A stretch of 64,000 bases of DNA from Phenylobacterium sp. J367 (GTDB taxonomy: Bacteria; Pseudomonadota; Alphaproteobacteria; Caulobacterales; Caulobacteraceae): assembly GCF_024699985.1 (NCBI RefSeq), contig NZ_JAJONA010000001.1, forward strand, positions 4,098,501 through 4,162,500, read 5' to 3'. Within the stretch, counting starts at the first letter, position 1; every line of letters begins with the position of its first letter. The notes under the pieces were generated by a model. It worked only from the letters and a program-made list of their open reading frames with translations, was not told where the DNA came from and made no database searches. Below are positions 38,626 to 49,088 of this stretch, one piece after another. A program made the translations under genes and the position numbers.

Positions 38626-41113
38626 ATGATGGGCGAAGGTGCGTGGCGGGCCGGAATCGAAGGCCGGCTGCTGGAGCTGTCCGGCAGCGTCGTCGACGCG
38701 CGGGCGCCCGTCGCATGGACCGACGCCCAGGCCGAGGCCTGGATCGACTGGGCGGACGGGGAGGCGGACGTGACTGAGGCGATCACCCACTATGCGGACG
38801 CGCTGGCGCTGCAGGCCCAGGCGCGCGGACTGGTCAAGGACGCGCGCGGCCGTGGACGGTTCCGGGACGACTTGGCCGACGCCCTGGCGCGCGGCCTGAT
38901 CGCCATCGTCTCGGCGCCGGGCGCGACAAGGCCGCTCACCCTTACCGCCGGCGCGCCTCAGCTGGCCCCGGCCCTCGCCGCCCTGAGCGCCCAGCACCGG
39001 GGGCTGGCCGCGGCCCGCGCCGCCGTCCGCACGCTCGGCGAGCGCCTCCAAGCGGTGATGGACGCCATCCTCCGTTGCGAGGGCGACGCCGAGGCCTGCG
39101 CCGACCTTCAAAAGAACGCCAGCCTCGCACGCGCGGCCGAGGCCGCCCGCAGCGCCGGGGCGGACGACGCCATGATCCTCGAGGCGATCGCGCTGGCCCG
39201 CGCCGGCGAGAGCCTGTGGACCAGCGAGCCGCCGGCTGAGGACGCGCAGGGCCTCCGCCTGGTGGTCGCCGCTTCCAAGCGCGAGATGAAGGGCGCGCTG
39301 GGCCGCGAGCTCGCCGCCGCCGCCTGGACCACCAGCGCCCTGGTCGTCGCGCCGGACGCCGCCTCCGCCGAACAGGCCGCCGCCCAGGCCACAGGTCTCA
39401 GGGGCGGCGTCAACCTGATGGCGCTGTGGACCGACGACGCCTTCGACATCGAGGCCTTCGAGGGCGTGGTGCGCCTCGCCGGCCTGGCGCTGGCCGCCGC
39501 CGCCGACGGGCCCGCCTACCTGGGCCTCGCGGGCCTCGCCGACTGGCTCGCCGCCCATGGCCTCGATTACGACAGCCCCGAAGGCCGCGAGACCGCCAAA
39601 GAACTCTACCTCGCCGCCGCGAAGGCGCTGGAGGAAACCGGCGCGGCCCTCGAAGGGGGCCTCGCGCTGTTCGCCGACCCCCGAACTCTCGCTCCGTCTC
39701 GGCGGAGGGCGCCTGGACGCCGGCCCGCTGTCCAGCCCGGTGACGCTCGCCCAGACCGCCGATGGCGAGACCGTCCGCGTGGTCTCGGACGCGGTCCTGC
39801 GCGGCCTCACCGTGCTGGGGGCCGATCTCGGGGCGGCGCGCGCCGTGCTGCTGGGCGCGGGCGACCTCGCCGAAGCGCCGGGGATCGACCACAAGGCGCT
39901 CGCCGCCCGCGGCTTTACAGACCACGAAATCGCCGCGGCGGAAGCCGCCCTGCCCTTCGTCACCCGACTGCCGGACGCCTTCGTGCCGGCCGTGGTCGGC
40001 GAGGGCTTCGTCCGCGACGTACTGGGCGCCACGGCCGAGCAGCTCGACGATCCCCGGCTCGACGTCCTGGCGCTGGCCGGCTTCGGCGAAGACGAGGTCG
40101 CCCTGGCGGCGGCCTATTCGCTGGGCGCCGAGACCCTGGCCGGCGCAGGCTTCCTCACCGACGCCCAACGCCGGATCTTCCGCGCGGCGGCCGACCTGGG
40201 CGCCGCGCCTGTGCAAGCCATGCGGAGCGCCGTGCAGCCCGTGCTTGCCGCCGCGCCCGTGGTCGAGGCGGTCCTGCCCTGGACGGCGACCCTGGACGAG
40301 GTTCAGTCCGCGCTGGCCGGCCCGCTGCCGGTCCGCGTCCGCCGCGCCGCGCCGCCCGCCGACCTGGCGCTGGAGATTCCCTCGGTCGCCGAACCGCGCG
40401 TCGCCCGTGAGCTTCCGCCGCCGCCACAGGCGGAGGAGCGCATCGTCGAGCGCGTGGTCGAGCGCGAACGGGTCCGCCGCAAGCTGCCCGACCGCCGCAA
40501 GGGCTACATCCAGAAGGCGGCCGTCGGCGGCCACAAGGTCTACATCCACACCGGCGAGTACGACGACGGCGAGCTCGGCGAGATCTTCATCGACATGCAC
40601 AAGGAAGGCGCCGCCTTCCGGTCGCTGATGAACAACTTCGCCATCGCGATCTCCATCGGCCTTCAGTACGGCGTGCCGCTGGACGAGTTCGTGGACGCCT
40701 TCGTCTTCACCCGCTTCGAGCCCGCGGGTCCGGTGACCGGCAACGACACGGTAAAGTCGGCGACCTCGATCCTCGACTACATCTTCCGCGAACTGGGCGT
40801 CTCGTACCTGGGGCGTAACGACCTGGCGAGCGACGACGAGCTGAACGCCGACGGCCTCGGCCACGGCAAGGCCGACGCCGTGCCCACCGACGAACCGCAG
40901 CCGGCGTCCCGCTTCATCTCCCGCGGGTTCTCGCGCGGCGCGGCGCCCGACAACCTGGTGTTCCTGCCCTCGGCCAGGGGTGGCGGCGTCCGCGACACGG
41001 CCGAGGTCTGCGCGGCCTGCGGCGACATCGCCGTCGTCCGCAAGGGACAGGCGATGATCTGCGAGACCTGCGGCGCCCGGGCCGGGCGGCTCAGCGAGGA
41101 CCACGCGACCTAA
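38626..41113 (+). CDS. NrdJ-derived protein (TSCPD-type C-terminus) without ribonucleotide reductase active-site motifs, one frameshift
   Basis: About 828 residues after repair of one extra C near 39678-39682. The C-terminal 200 residues are unmistakably those of long alphaproteobacterial B12-dependent RNR (NrdJ): PDRRKGYIQKAAVGGHKVYI, EIFIDMHKEGAAFRSLMNNF, SATSILDYIFRELGVSYLGR, and a final zinc-ribbon-like CAACG/CETCG pair. Upstream, CEGDAEACADLQKN and ARGFTDHEIAAAEAALPF also echo NrdJ. The family's NPCSE motif, the central radical cysteine and the HxACF segment are absent, and the expected CANACG-like stretch reads FRAAADLG. NrdJ is normally about 1200 residues. It is probably a non-catalytic paralogue. 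The start ATG 38626 follows GGGAG. Confidence 0.75.
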
Positions 41114-41199
41114 TCCTCTAAGGATTACCGCGAATTAAGTGGCGGTCTTGGGGTGAAAGGCTCAGATGAGAGCCGTTCTGGTCAGGAATTGTCCGCGTA

Positions 41200-42216
41200 A
41201 TGAGCCGTTTCCCGTCCCTGCTGATCGCCGCCGCCGCCGCCTCTCTCGTTGCGCCGGCCGCCGCCTCGGCGATGACGTTCATCGCCGAGAAGGAGGTGGC
41301 CAAGGTGAACTCCTTCGGCGGCTCCTGCGTGAAGTGCGAGCTGTCGGGTCGGAACATGGAAGGCGCGCGGATCGTCGGCGCGAACTTCTCGGGCGCGGCC
41401 CTGGTGGGCGCCAACCTGCGTAACGCCCGCTTCCACGCCTCCAGCTTCGCCGGCGCCGACCTCTCCCGGGCCGACCTTTCCGACGCGTCCATGGCCGGCG
41501 CCAACTTCTCGGGCGCGAACCTGTCGAACGCCAAGCTCCGCGCCGCCGAGGCCGACGGCGTGGCCTTCAGCTCCGCCAACCTGACGCGGGCCGACCTTTC
41601 CGACGCCCAGGCCACCGGCGCCAACTTCTCCAAGGCGTTGATGCAGCACGCTGTGCTGCGGGCTGTGGAGATGCGCGGCGGCTCCTTCGGCGACGCGGAC
41701 CTCACCCGTGCAAACCTGGCGGACGCGGAGATCACCGGCGGAAACTTCGGGCGCGCCGTGTTGCAGAGCGCGATCTTCCGGTCCGCGGACCTCCAGGGCG
41801 CCAACTTCGCCCGGGCCGACGCCCAGGGTGCGGACTTCCGGGATGCCGACCTGGTGGGCGCGGTGCTGAGCGCTGGCCGCTTCCAGAAGGCGTCGTTCCG
41901 CGCAGCGGACCTGACCGGCTCGATGCTGAGCGGCGCGAACTTCGACGGGGCCGACTTCCGGGACGCGGACCTCTCGCGGGCGCAGATCGGAGGCGTGGAC
42001 CTCTCGCGGGCTCGCGGCCTGAACCAGGACCAGATCGAGGAAGCCTGCGCCGACTCGCGAACCAGACTGCCCGACGGCCTGATTGGCCGCAGCTGCCACG
42101 GCGTGCGGTTCATCATGCACCGCAAGCCGGCGAAGGCGTCGCCGCCCTCGCCGCCGTCGCCCCCATCCCCACCGGCTCCGCCGGCGGCGCGCCACATCGT
42201 GGCGATCGACCCCTAG
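41200..42216 (+). CDS. Secreted pentapeptide-repeat protein
   Basis: A 338-residue protein with a signal peptide (MSRFPSLLIAAAAASLVAPA, cleaved near ASA) and about 35 A(D/N)LxX pentapeptides, for example GANFSGAALVGANLRNARFH and ADLSRADLSDASMAGANFSG, folding as a right-handed square beta-helix. Two cysteines precede the helix (GGSCVKCELSG). Two more lie after it (EEACADSRT, GRSCHGVRF), so disulfides in the periplasm are plausible. The end is a (SPP)n-like proline tail. The function is unknown; export argues against the gyrase-protecting Qnr type. Confidence 0.85.
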   Translation: MSRFPSLLIAAAAASLVAPAAASAMTFIAEKEVAKVNSFGGSCVKCELSGRNMEGARIVGANFSGAALVGANLRNARFHASSFAGADLSRADLSDASMAGANFSGANLSNAKLRAAEADGVAFSSANLTRADLSDAQATGANFSKALMQHAVLRAVEMRGGSFGDADLTRANLADAEITGGNFGRAVLQSAIFRSADLQGANFARADAQGADFRDADLVGAVLSAGRFQKASFRAADLTGSMLSGANFDGADFRDADLSRAQIGGVDLSRARGLNQDQIEEACADSRTRLPDGLIGRSCHGVRFIMHRKPAKASPPSPPSPPSPPAPPAARHIVAIDP

Positions 42217-42226
42217 AGGTCGATCC

Positions 42227-44005
42227 TCAGGCCTTGATGGGCGGGGCCAGCCGGATGTGCAGCTCCTTGAGCTGCTTCTCGGCCACCTCGGACGGGGCGT
42301 TCATCAACAGGTCCTGCCCCTGCTGGTTCAGCGGGAAAGCGATGACCTCGCGGATCGCGGTCTCGCCGGCCAGCAGCATGACGATCCGGTCGATGCCGGG
42401 CGCCAGGCCGCCGTGCGGCGGCGCGCCGTGGCGGAAGGCGTTCAGCATGCCGCCGAACTGCTCCTCGACCACGTTCGGGCCGTAGCCCGCGATCTCGAAG
42501 GCGCGGACCATGATCTCCGGCAGGTGGTTCCGGATCGCGCCCGAGCACAGCTCATAGCCGTTGCAGACGATGTCGTACTGGTAGGCGAGGATGTCCAAGG
42601 GGTCCTTGGTGTTCAGCGCCTCGAGCTCGCCCTGCGGCATGGAGAACGGGTTGTGCGAGAAGTCGACGCGCTTCTCCTCCTCGTTCCACTCGAACATCGG
42701 GAAGTCGACGATCCAGACGAACTCGAACCGGTCCTCGGCGATCAGGTTCAGGTCCTGGCCGACCTTGGTCCGGGCAGAGCCGGCGAACTTGTAGAAGACC
42801 TTCGGGTCGCCCGCGACGAAGAAGGCCGCATCGCCTTGGCCCATGCCGAGCTGGCCCATGACGGCCTCGGTCTTCTCCGGGCCGAGGTTCTTGGCGATCG
42901 GGCCGCCCCAGCCGCCCTGGTCCTCGGACCAGAAGATGTAGCCCAGGCCCGGCTGGCCCTCGCCCTGCGCCCAGCTGTTCATCCGGTCGCAGAACGCGCG
43001 GCTGCCGCCCTTCGGCGCAGGGATCGCCCACACCGCGTTCTTGGCCTCTTCCAGGATGCGCGCGAAGAGCCCGAAGCCACCGCCGCGGAAGTGGTCCGAG
43101 ACGTCCTGCATCACCAGCGGGTTGCGCATGTCCGGCTTGTCGGAGCCGTACTTCTGGATGGCCTCCCGGTACGGGATGCGCGGGAACGGATAAGGGGTCA
43201 CCGCCTTGCCGTTGGCGAACTCCTCGAAGACGCCGTGCATCACAGGCTCGATGGCCGCGAAGACGTCCTCCTGCGTGACGAAGCTCATCTCCACGTCGAG
43301 CTGGTAGAACTCGAGCGAGCGGTCGGCGCGCAGGTCCTCGTCGCGGAAGCAGGGCGCGATCTGGAAGTAGCGGTCGAAGCCCGCGACCATCAGCAGCTGC
43401 TTGAACTGCTGCGGCGCCTGCGGGAGCGCGTAGAACTTCGACGGATGCAGGCGCGACGGCACCAGGAAGTCGCGCGCGCCTTCCGGCGACGAGGCGGTCA
43501 GGATCGGCGTCTGGTACTCCAGGAAACCCTGCCCGATCATGCGGTTGCGGATCGAGTGGATGACCTTCGAACGCAGGACGATGTTCCTGTGGAGCGTCTC
43601 GCGGCGCAAGTCGAGGAAGCGGTTCTTGAGCCGGATATCCTCCGGATACTCAGGCTCCCCGAACACCGGCAGCGGCAGCTCGGCCGATTCCGACAGCACC
43701 GACACGCCGCCGACCTTCACCTCGACCTCGCCGGTCGGCAGGTTCGGATTCACGGTCTCGGCCGAACGCTTCACCACTTCGCCGTCGACGCGGATCACGC
43801 TCTCGGCGCGCAGGTGCTCGACCAGGTCGAAGCCCGGCGTCGACGGCGCCAGCACGAGCTGGGTCAGGCCGTAATGGTCGCGCAGGTCGATGAAGATCAG
43901 GCCGCCGTGGTCGCGCTTGCGATGGATCCAGCCGGACAGGCGGACGGTCTTGCCTTCATCGGCGGCGCGAAGCGCGCCGCAGGTGTGGGTGCGGTAGGCG
44001 TGCAT
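42227..44005 (-). CDS. aspS: Aspartyl-tRNA synthetase, probably non-discriminating
   Basis: Class II synthetase of 592 residues. It has an N-terminal OB domain (RLSGWIHRKRDHGGLIFIDL), motif 2 in IAPCFRDEDLRADRSLEFYQLD, the bacterial GAD insertion in the middle (around 42.7-43.1 kb), and motif 3 in GGLAPGIDRIVMLLAGE. Many alphaproteobacterial AspRS also charge tRNA-Asn for the GatCAB route; that cannot be settled here. The frame is intact. It starts at ATG 44005. Confidence 0.95.
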   Translation of the reverse strand: MHAYRTHTCGALRAADEGKTVRLSGWIHRKRDHGGLIFIDLRDHYGLTQLVLAPSTPGFDLVEHLRAESVIRVDGEVVKRSAETVNPNLPTGEVEVKVGGVSVLSESAELPLPVFGEPEYPEDIRLKNRFLDLRRETLHRNIVLRSKVIHSIRNRMIGQGFLEYQTPILTASSPEGARDFLVPSRLHPSKFYALPQAPQQFKQLLMVAGFDRYFQIAPCFRDEDLRADRSLEFYQLDVEMSFVTQEDVFAAIEPVMHGVFEEFANGKAVTPYPFPRIPYREAIQKYGSDKPDMRNPLVMQDVSDHFRGGGFGLFARILEEAKNAVWAIPAPKGGSRAFCDRMNSWAQGEGQPGLGYIFWSEDQGGWGGPIAKNLGPEKTEAVMGQLGMGQGDAAFFVAGDPKVFYKFAGSARTKVGQDLNLIAEDRFEFVWIVDFPMFEWNEEEKRVDFSHNPFSMPQGELEALNTKDPLDILAYQYDIVCNGYELCSGAIRNHLPEIMVRAFEIAGYGPNVVEEQFGGMLNAFRHGAPPHGGLAPGIDRIVMLLAGETAIREVIAFPLNQQGQDLLMNAPSEVAEKQLKELHIRLAPPIKA

Positions 44006-44088
44006 AGCTCAGGGGAAATCGGGTGATTTACGAGCCGCGGAAGGGCGCATGATGACCCCCTGATGTCAAGCATGCGCCCAGCGAGAGA

Positions 44089-45435
44089 TCACTTCTCCGG
44101 GTGGATCAGCGCCTGGTAGGTGAGCGTCCGCGCCGCCGAGCCGAGGTCGTCGCCGCCGGTGCCGCCGAGGCGCTGGATCATGCCGACGAAGATCAGGTCG
44201 TTGGTGGGATCGACCCAGAACCAGGTGCCTGCCGCGCCGCCCCAGCTCATGGAGCCCTTCCCTTCGAGGCTACCGGCGACCCGCGGATCGTTGACCACCA
44301 TGAAGTCGAGGCCGAAGCCGACGGCCTCGTTGAAGCGGCTGGCGGTCGTGCCGTTGGAGCTGACCAGCACGTCCTTCGGGATCATGTTGGTGCCCATCAT
44401 CTCCACCGACGCCGGCGAGAGGATGCGAACGCCGTCGAGCTGGCCCTTGTTGGCGATCATCTGGGCGAAGCGGGCGTAGTCCATGGTCGTGCCGACGAGG
44501 CCGCCGCCGCCCGACTCCATGGCCGGCGGGGTCAGGTAGGTCGGCATGTCGTTGTCGAAGATGCGCTTCGCCTCCTCGATCCTGCCGGTCTCGCGGTTGC
44601 CCATGTAGACCGCGGCCAGGCGGCTGGCCTTGGCGGGCGGCACGAAGAAGGCGGTGTCGTGCATCTTCAGCGGCGCGAAGATCCGCTGCTGCATGAACTG
44701 GCCGAGCGACTGGCCGGAGAGCTTCTCGACGATGTAGCCCTGGATGTCGACGGCGCTGGAGTAGTACCAGCCGGCGCCCGGCTGATACATCAGCGGGATC
44801 TCGGCGGTGCGGTTGATCATCTCCTGCAGGCCGGCGGCGCCCAGCACCCCCTTCTCCCGATAGAGCTTGTCCACGGGATGGTCGTCCTGCAGGCCGTAGC
44901 CGAAGCCGGCGGTATGGCTCATCACCTCGCGCATGGTCGGCGGGCGGCGCATGTCCTCCAGCGTCATCTTGCCGTTGCCGTCGACCTTGGAGACGACCTT
45001 CAGGTTCTTGAACTCCGGCACGTACTTCGTGACCGGGTCGTCGAGGCGCCACTTGCCCTCCTCGAACAGGATCATCATGGCCACGCCGGTGATCGGCTTG
45101 GTCATGGAGTAGATGCGGAAGATGGTGTCCTTGGTCATCGGCTCGCCGGTGGCGAGACTCTTCTTGCCGTAGGTCTTGTAGCTAACCACCTTGCCGTGCC
45201 GCGCGAGGAAGGTGGTCATGCCGGCCACCCGGCCGTCGGCCACCACCTTGGCCATGTAGGCGTCGAGTTTCGCCAGGCGCTGGCTGTCGAAGCCGACCGA
45301 TTCCGGCGTCGCGGCGACGGTCAGGGCGGCGGCGGGCGGCGCGGCCCGCTTGGCCTGGGCCCAGGCGCCGGAAACGGGCGCGAGCGCGAGCGCAACGGCG
45401 GTCATGGCCGCCGCGAGGCGGTGGTGGCGAAGCAT
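44089..45435 (-). CDS. Secreted serine hydrolase, class C beta-lactamase/esterase family
   Basis: A 448-residue protein with a signal peptide (MLRHHRLAAAMTAVALALAP). The SxxK motif is in FRIYSMTKPITGVAM (nucleophile Ser), the Tyr motif lies in GWYYSSAVDIQGYIVEKLSG (YSS), and the third motif region is SWGGAAGTWFWVDP in place of KTG. This is the pattern of EstB-like esterases and DD-peptidase relatives rather than true AmpC. The end shows PTNDLIFVGMIQR. I use ATG 45435; the upstream in-frame stretch to 45483 lacks support. Confidence 0.87.
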   Translation of the reverse strand: MLRHHRLAAAMTAVALALAPVSGAWAQAKRAAPPAAALTVAATPESVGFDSQRLAKLDAYMAKVVADGRVAGMTTFLARHGKVVSYKTYGKKSLATGEPMTKDTIFRIYSMTKPITGVAMMILFEEGKWRLDDPVTKYVPEFKNLKVVSKVDGNGKMTLEDMRRPPTMREVMSHTAGFGYGLQDDHPVDKLYREKGVLGAAGLQEMINRTAEIPLMYQPGAGWYYSSAVDIQGYIVEKLSGQSLGQFMQQRIFAPLKMHDTAFFVPPAKASRLAAVYMGNRETGRIEEAKRIFDNDMPTYLTPPAMESGGGGLVGTTMDYARFAQMIANKGQLDGVRILSPASVEMMGTNMIPKDVLVSSNGTTASRFNEAVGFGLDFMVVNDPRVAGSLEGKGSMSWGGAAGTWFWVDPTNDLIFVGMIQRLGGTGGDDLGSAARTLTYQALIHPEK

Positions 45436-45507
45436 GGCGTTATCCCCCGAACGGATGTTTGAGCGAAGCTTAGGCGGACGCACCGGCTTCGCAAGCCCAC
45501 TTGCGTT

Positions 45508-46952
45508 TCACGGCCGCAACGCACGGTCGGCGCGGCCGTAGGTCACCAGCTTCACGCGCTGGCCCGGACGGACAGGCTGGCCCGGGGCCAGGCCGTTGAT
45601 CAGCTCGAACCGCTCGCGGCGCAGGTCCTCGAAGGCCATGCGCTGGGCCAGGGTCTCGGCGGTGTCGCGCGGACCGACGGTGACCACCTCGATCCGCCGG
45701 GGGCGAAGCGCCCTCGCCTCCTCGGCCGAGAGCCGGCGGAAGGAGCCGATCAGCGGGTCGAGGCCGGCGGCGCGGCCGGACGGGGCCAGCGCCAGGAAGT
45801 GGTAGGCGCTATCGCCGCCGGGCGAGTAGGCGGCCACCGTCAGCTCGACGCCGCCGGAGCGGGTCCGCGCATAGCCGCGCAGGATCACGGCCTCCACCCC
45901 GTTGATCCGCGTCCGCTCGGGCCGGCCGGCCTGGACAGGGGTCTGGCCCGCCGCCTGCCGGAGCACGGCGTAGGCGTAGTCCTCCAGGCCGCCGCGACCC
46001 AGCCGGCCGCCGGAGAACTCGGCGGCGAGGTTGGAGCCCTGCGGCCCCTGGATCTTCACCGCCTCCGGGCTGTTGGTCAGCGAGAAGCCGCCCGGCGCCT
46101 CGAAGGCGATGCCCATGCCGGGATGGGCGAAGCGGCGGCCGTCCACGAAGCCCTGGGACGGGTCGTCGGCATAGACGAGGCCGTCCACCGCCTCCAGGAA
46201 GGGCTCGACCTGCTCCGGCGCGCCGGGCGGGCCCGAGCGGCGGGCCAGGTCGACGGCGCGGGTGATGCGGTCGCCGGTCAGGGGTGGGTCCGGCTCCAGA
46301 CCGGGGTCGCCGCCTTGGTCGGCTCGCGGCCGGCGAGCCTCGCCTCGAGCGCGTCGTCGGCCTGCAGGGCGCGGAGCAGGTCGGCGAGCGCGTCGGGCGC
46401 GTAGCCGGCGCCGGCGATGTAGCGCAGGCCCAGGCTGTCGGCCTCGAACTCCTGGTTCCGCGAGTAGCTGAGCACTGCCGCCTGCCCGACCTGGCCGGCG
46501 AGCTGGGCGGCGAGGTCGGAGCCGGTCAGCACGCCCACGGCGAGGGCGCCGAGGCCCGTGAAGATCGAGCTCGTCTGGCGCCGGCCCGAGTGGTTCGCCG
46601 CCACATGGCCCACCTCGTGGCCGAGGACGGCGGCCAGCTCGTCCTCGCTGTTGATGATCGCGAGCAGCCCCCGCGTCACATAGACATAGCAGCCGGGCGG
46701 CGCCGCGAAGGCGTTCACGACATCGGTGTTGACCACCGTGAACACGCAGTCGCGACGGCCCGCCTGGACCGCCACCCGCTCGCCGACCCGGGCGACGTAG
46801 GCCTGGACCGGACCCTCGTAGCCGCCGCCGAGCTGCTCCAGCAGCTCCGCCTGCTGCTGGGCCGGGGATTTCCGCGCCGACTGGGCCCCGGCCGGCGCCG
46901 CCGCCGCCAGCCCCAGCACCATCGCCGCCGCCCACGCCAGAAACGGTCGCAT
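45508..46952 (-). CDS. Second periplasmic M48 metalloprotease, LysM-like tail, one frameshift
   Basis: About 481 residues after repair. A signal peptide (MRPFLAWAAAMVLGLAAAAP) is followed by the M48 domain: VLGHEVGHVAANHSGRRQ (zinc motif) and YSRNQEFEADSLGLRY (third ligand). The C-terminal half differs from the protease at 28141: a beta-rich domain (PGMGIAFEAPGGFSLTNSPE) and a LysM-like end (VGPRDTAETLAQRM, FELINGLAPGQPVRPGQRV), suggesting wall binding. One base is missing in the run near 46281-46284 (THPLTGDRITRAVD after repair). Confidence 0.88.
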
Positions 46953-47101
46953 CGCGCCTCACTCCGCATCGCCAACCTTCACTGTCCGCAACCTGCCTCG
47001 CGGCGGGCGGTTCCGCAAAGGCCGGCTTTACGGGGTCAGGCCTTCCCCCTAACCAAGCGGGACCGCGCGCCGCCGGCGCCGGCCTCAAGGAGATCCGATC
47101 C

Positions 47102-48050
47102 ATGGCGTCCGGCCTCGTAGCCCTGCTCGACGACGTCGCCGGCATCGCCAAGATCGCCGCCGCCAGCCTCGACGACGTGGGCGCCGCCGCCGGCAAGGCC
47201 GGGTCCAAGGCGGTGGGCGTGGTGGTCGACGACACGGCGGTGACGCCGGGCTACGCCATGGGCTTCACGCCCGACCGCGAGCTGCCGATCGTCGCCAAGA
47301 TCGCCCGGGGCAGCCTGCTCAACAAGTTCCTCATCCTGCTGCCCGGGGCCCTGCTGCTCTCGGCCTTCGCGCCGTGGCTGGTGACGCCGCTGCTGATGCT
47401 CGGCGGCGGCTACCTCGCGTTCGAGGCGGTGGAGAAGATCGTGGAAGCGGTGTTCCACCACCACGAGGCCTCCGACCACCCCCCTGGAATTGGCCCAGAG
47501 CTCGGCCGAGCTGGAGACGGTCAAGGTCAAGGGCGCCATCCGCACCGACCTGATCCTCTCCGCCGAGATCATGGCCATCGCCCTGGCCGAGGTGGCCGAC
47601 AACTCGATCGCCCTGCAGGCCGGCGCGCTCGCCCTGGTGGCCCTGGGGATCACGGTGGCGGTCTATGGCGTCGTCGCCCTGATCGTGAAGATGGACGACA
47701 TCGGCCTCCACCTTGCCGGGCGGTCGTCGCGGCCCGCCGCCGCCTTCGGGCGCGGCCTGGTCAAGGCCATGCCGGTGGTGATGAGCGCGCTCTCCAAGAT
47801 CGGCACCGCGGCCATGCTGTGGGTCGGCGGCGGCATCCTGGTGCACGGGCTGGAGCACTTCCACCTGACGCCGGTTCCGGTCTGGGTCGAGGGCTTCCGG
47901 CACTGGGCCGAGCAGGCGCCGGGGATCGGCGCGGCGGCCGGCTGGCTGGCCTTCGCCCTCGGCTCGGCGGCGGTCGGGCTGGTGGTCGGCGGGATCATCG
48001 TCGGCGTGATGCACCTCATCGCGAAGTTGAAATCCCGCGCCCATCAATAA
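47102..48050 (+). CDS. DUF808 (YedI-type) membrane protein, one frameshift
   Basis: About 315 residues after repair. The start ATG at 47102 has AAGGAG ten bases upstream. It begins MASGLVALLDDVAGIAKIAA, with several membrane segments (FLILLPGALLLSAFAPWLVT, GALALVALGITVAVYGVVAL, LAFALGSAAVGLVVGGIIVG) and the conserved GAIRTDLILSAEIMAIALAE. One extra C in the run 47479-47484 breaks it (ASDHPLELAQSSAELETV after repair). The function of the family is unknown. Confidence 0.88.
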
Positions 48051-48063
48051 GTTTTCGGCCCTG

Positions 48064-48088
48064 GGAACTTTCCCGCCACCGTCTTGTT
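48064..48088 (+). promoter_or_regulatory. Candidate EcfG-type general-stress promoter
   Basis: GGAAC at 48064-48068 and TGTT at 48085-48088 are spaced by 16 bases. This fits the GGAAC-N16-17-CGTT form used by alphaproteobacterial general-stress sigma factors with one mismatch. It lies about 240 bases before the secreted Ala/Thr-rich protein. The remaining 48051-48307 shows no gene. Weak evidence. Confidence 0.22.
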
Positions 48089-48307
48089 GTCGATCTCCGC
48101 GCCACGCCAGAACTGACGCTCAGGCTCTATTTCAATCTTAAAATCCAGTTCGGCGAACATTCGCCACATTGCGGCAGTTTACTTGCCGGGCATGGACGTG
48201 ACCGTTGGGGGTGGCTCGGATGAGTCTTCGGCGAGCCGTCCGGCCCGCAACTTATGCCGCCTGGCGTCGAGGGACCCGAGGCGGCCGATGATGAGGAGAC
48301 CTCCCCG

Positions 48308-49059
48308 ATGCCCATGAAGTTCCTGCTCTCCGCCGTTTCCGCCGCCGCCCTGATGGCCGGCGGCGCGGCCGTGGCCCAGACGCCTGCCACAACGGCCGCC
48401 GCCATGCCGGCGACCCCGGCTCCGGCCGCGACGGCCTCCGCCACCACCTTCACCGACGCCGACCTGATGAACTTCGCCAAGGCGACCGTGCAACTGCAGG
48501 CCAACAAGGGCGGCGACCAGAAGGCGATCGTCGAGGGCTCCGGCGTCACGGTGGCCCAGTACAACGCCATCGCCGACCGGATGAAGACCGACACCACCTT
48601 CGCCGCCAAGGTGAACGACCACCTGCGGATGGCGGCGAGCGCGAGCGCCGGCGCCCCGGGCGCCTCGGCCCAGACCGGCGCCTCGGCGACCACCGGCGCG
48701 GCGGGCGACGCCGCGGCCAGCAGCACGACCGGCGCCGCCACGGGCGACACCACGGGCGCCACTCCGCCGGCCAGCGACCCGGGCGCGCGACCGCCCCTGA
48801 GGCGGCGGCTCCGGCCACCGCCACCCCGCCGACCGCGGCGGACGCCGGCGCGGATGCGTCGACCACGGCCGAGGCGGCTCCGGCCGCCGGCGCGGCCGAC
48901 ACGGCGGCCAGCGCCGCGGCCACCGACGAGGCGGCCGACGCCTCCGCCGACGTGACCGCCGACGCCAAGGCCGAGAAGAAGGCCAAGAAGGCGAAGAAGG
49001 CCGAGCGCGAGGCCGAGGCTGCGGCCGACCCGGCCGCCGAGACCCCGCCGACCTCGTAA
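48308..49059 (+). CDS. Secreted Ala/Thr-rich hypothetical protein, one frameshift
   Basis: About 250 residues after repair. It has a signal peptide (MPMKFLLSAVSAAALMAGGA ending AVAQ), a short ordered region (TFTDADLMNFAKATVQLQAN, VEGSGVTVAQYNAIADRMKT), then a long Ala/Thr/Gly-rich tail with a Lys/Glu-rich block near the C-terminus (KAEKKAKKAKKAEREAE). The ordered part resembles the DUF4168-type pattern of helical periplasmic proteins, but I am not certain. The frame breaks in GCGCG near 48783-48789. It is followed by a strong terminator. ATG 48308 follows GAGGAG. Confidence 0.72.
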
Positions 49060-49088
49060 GCGTCGCGGGATCTGTCGATCAGACGGGA

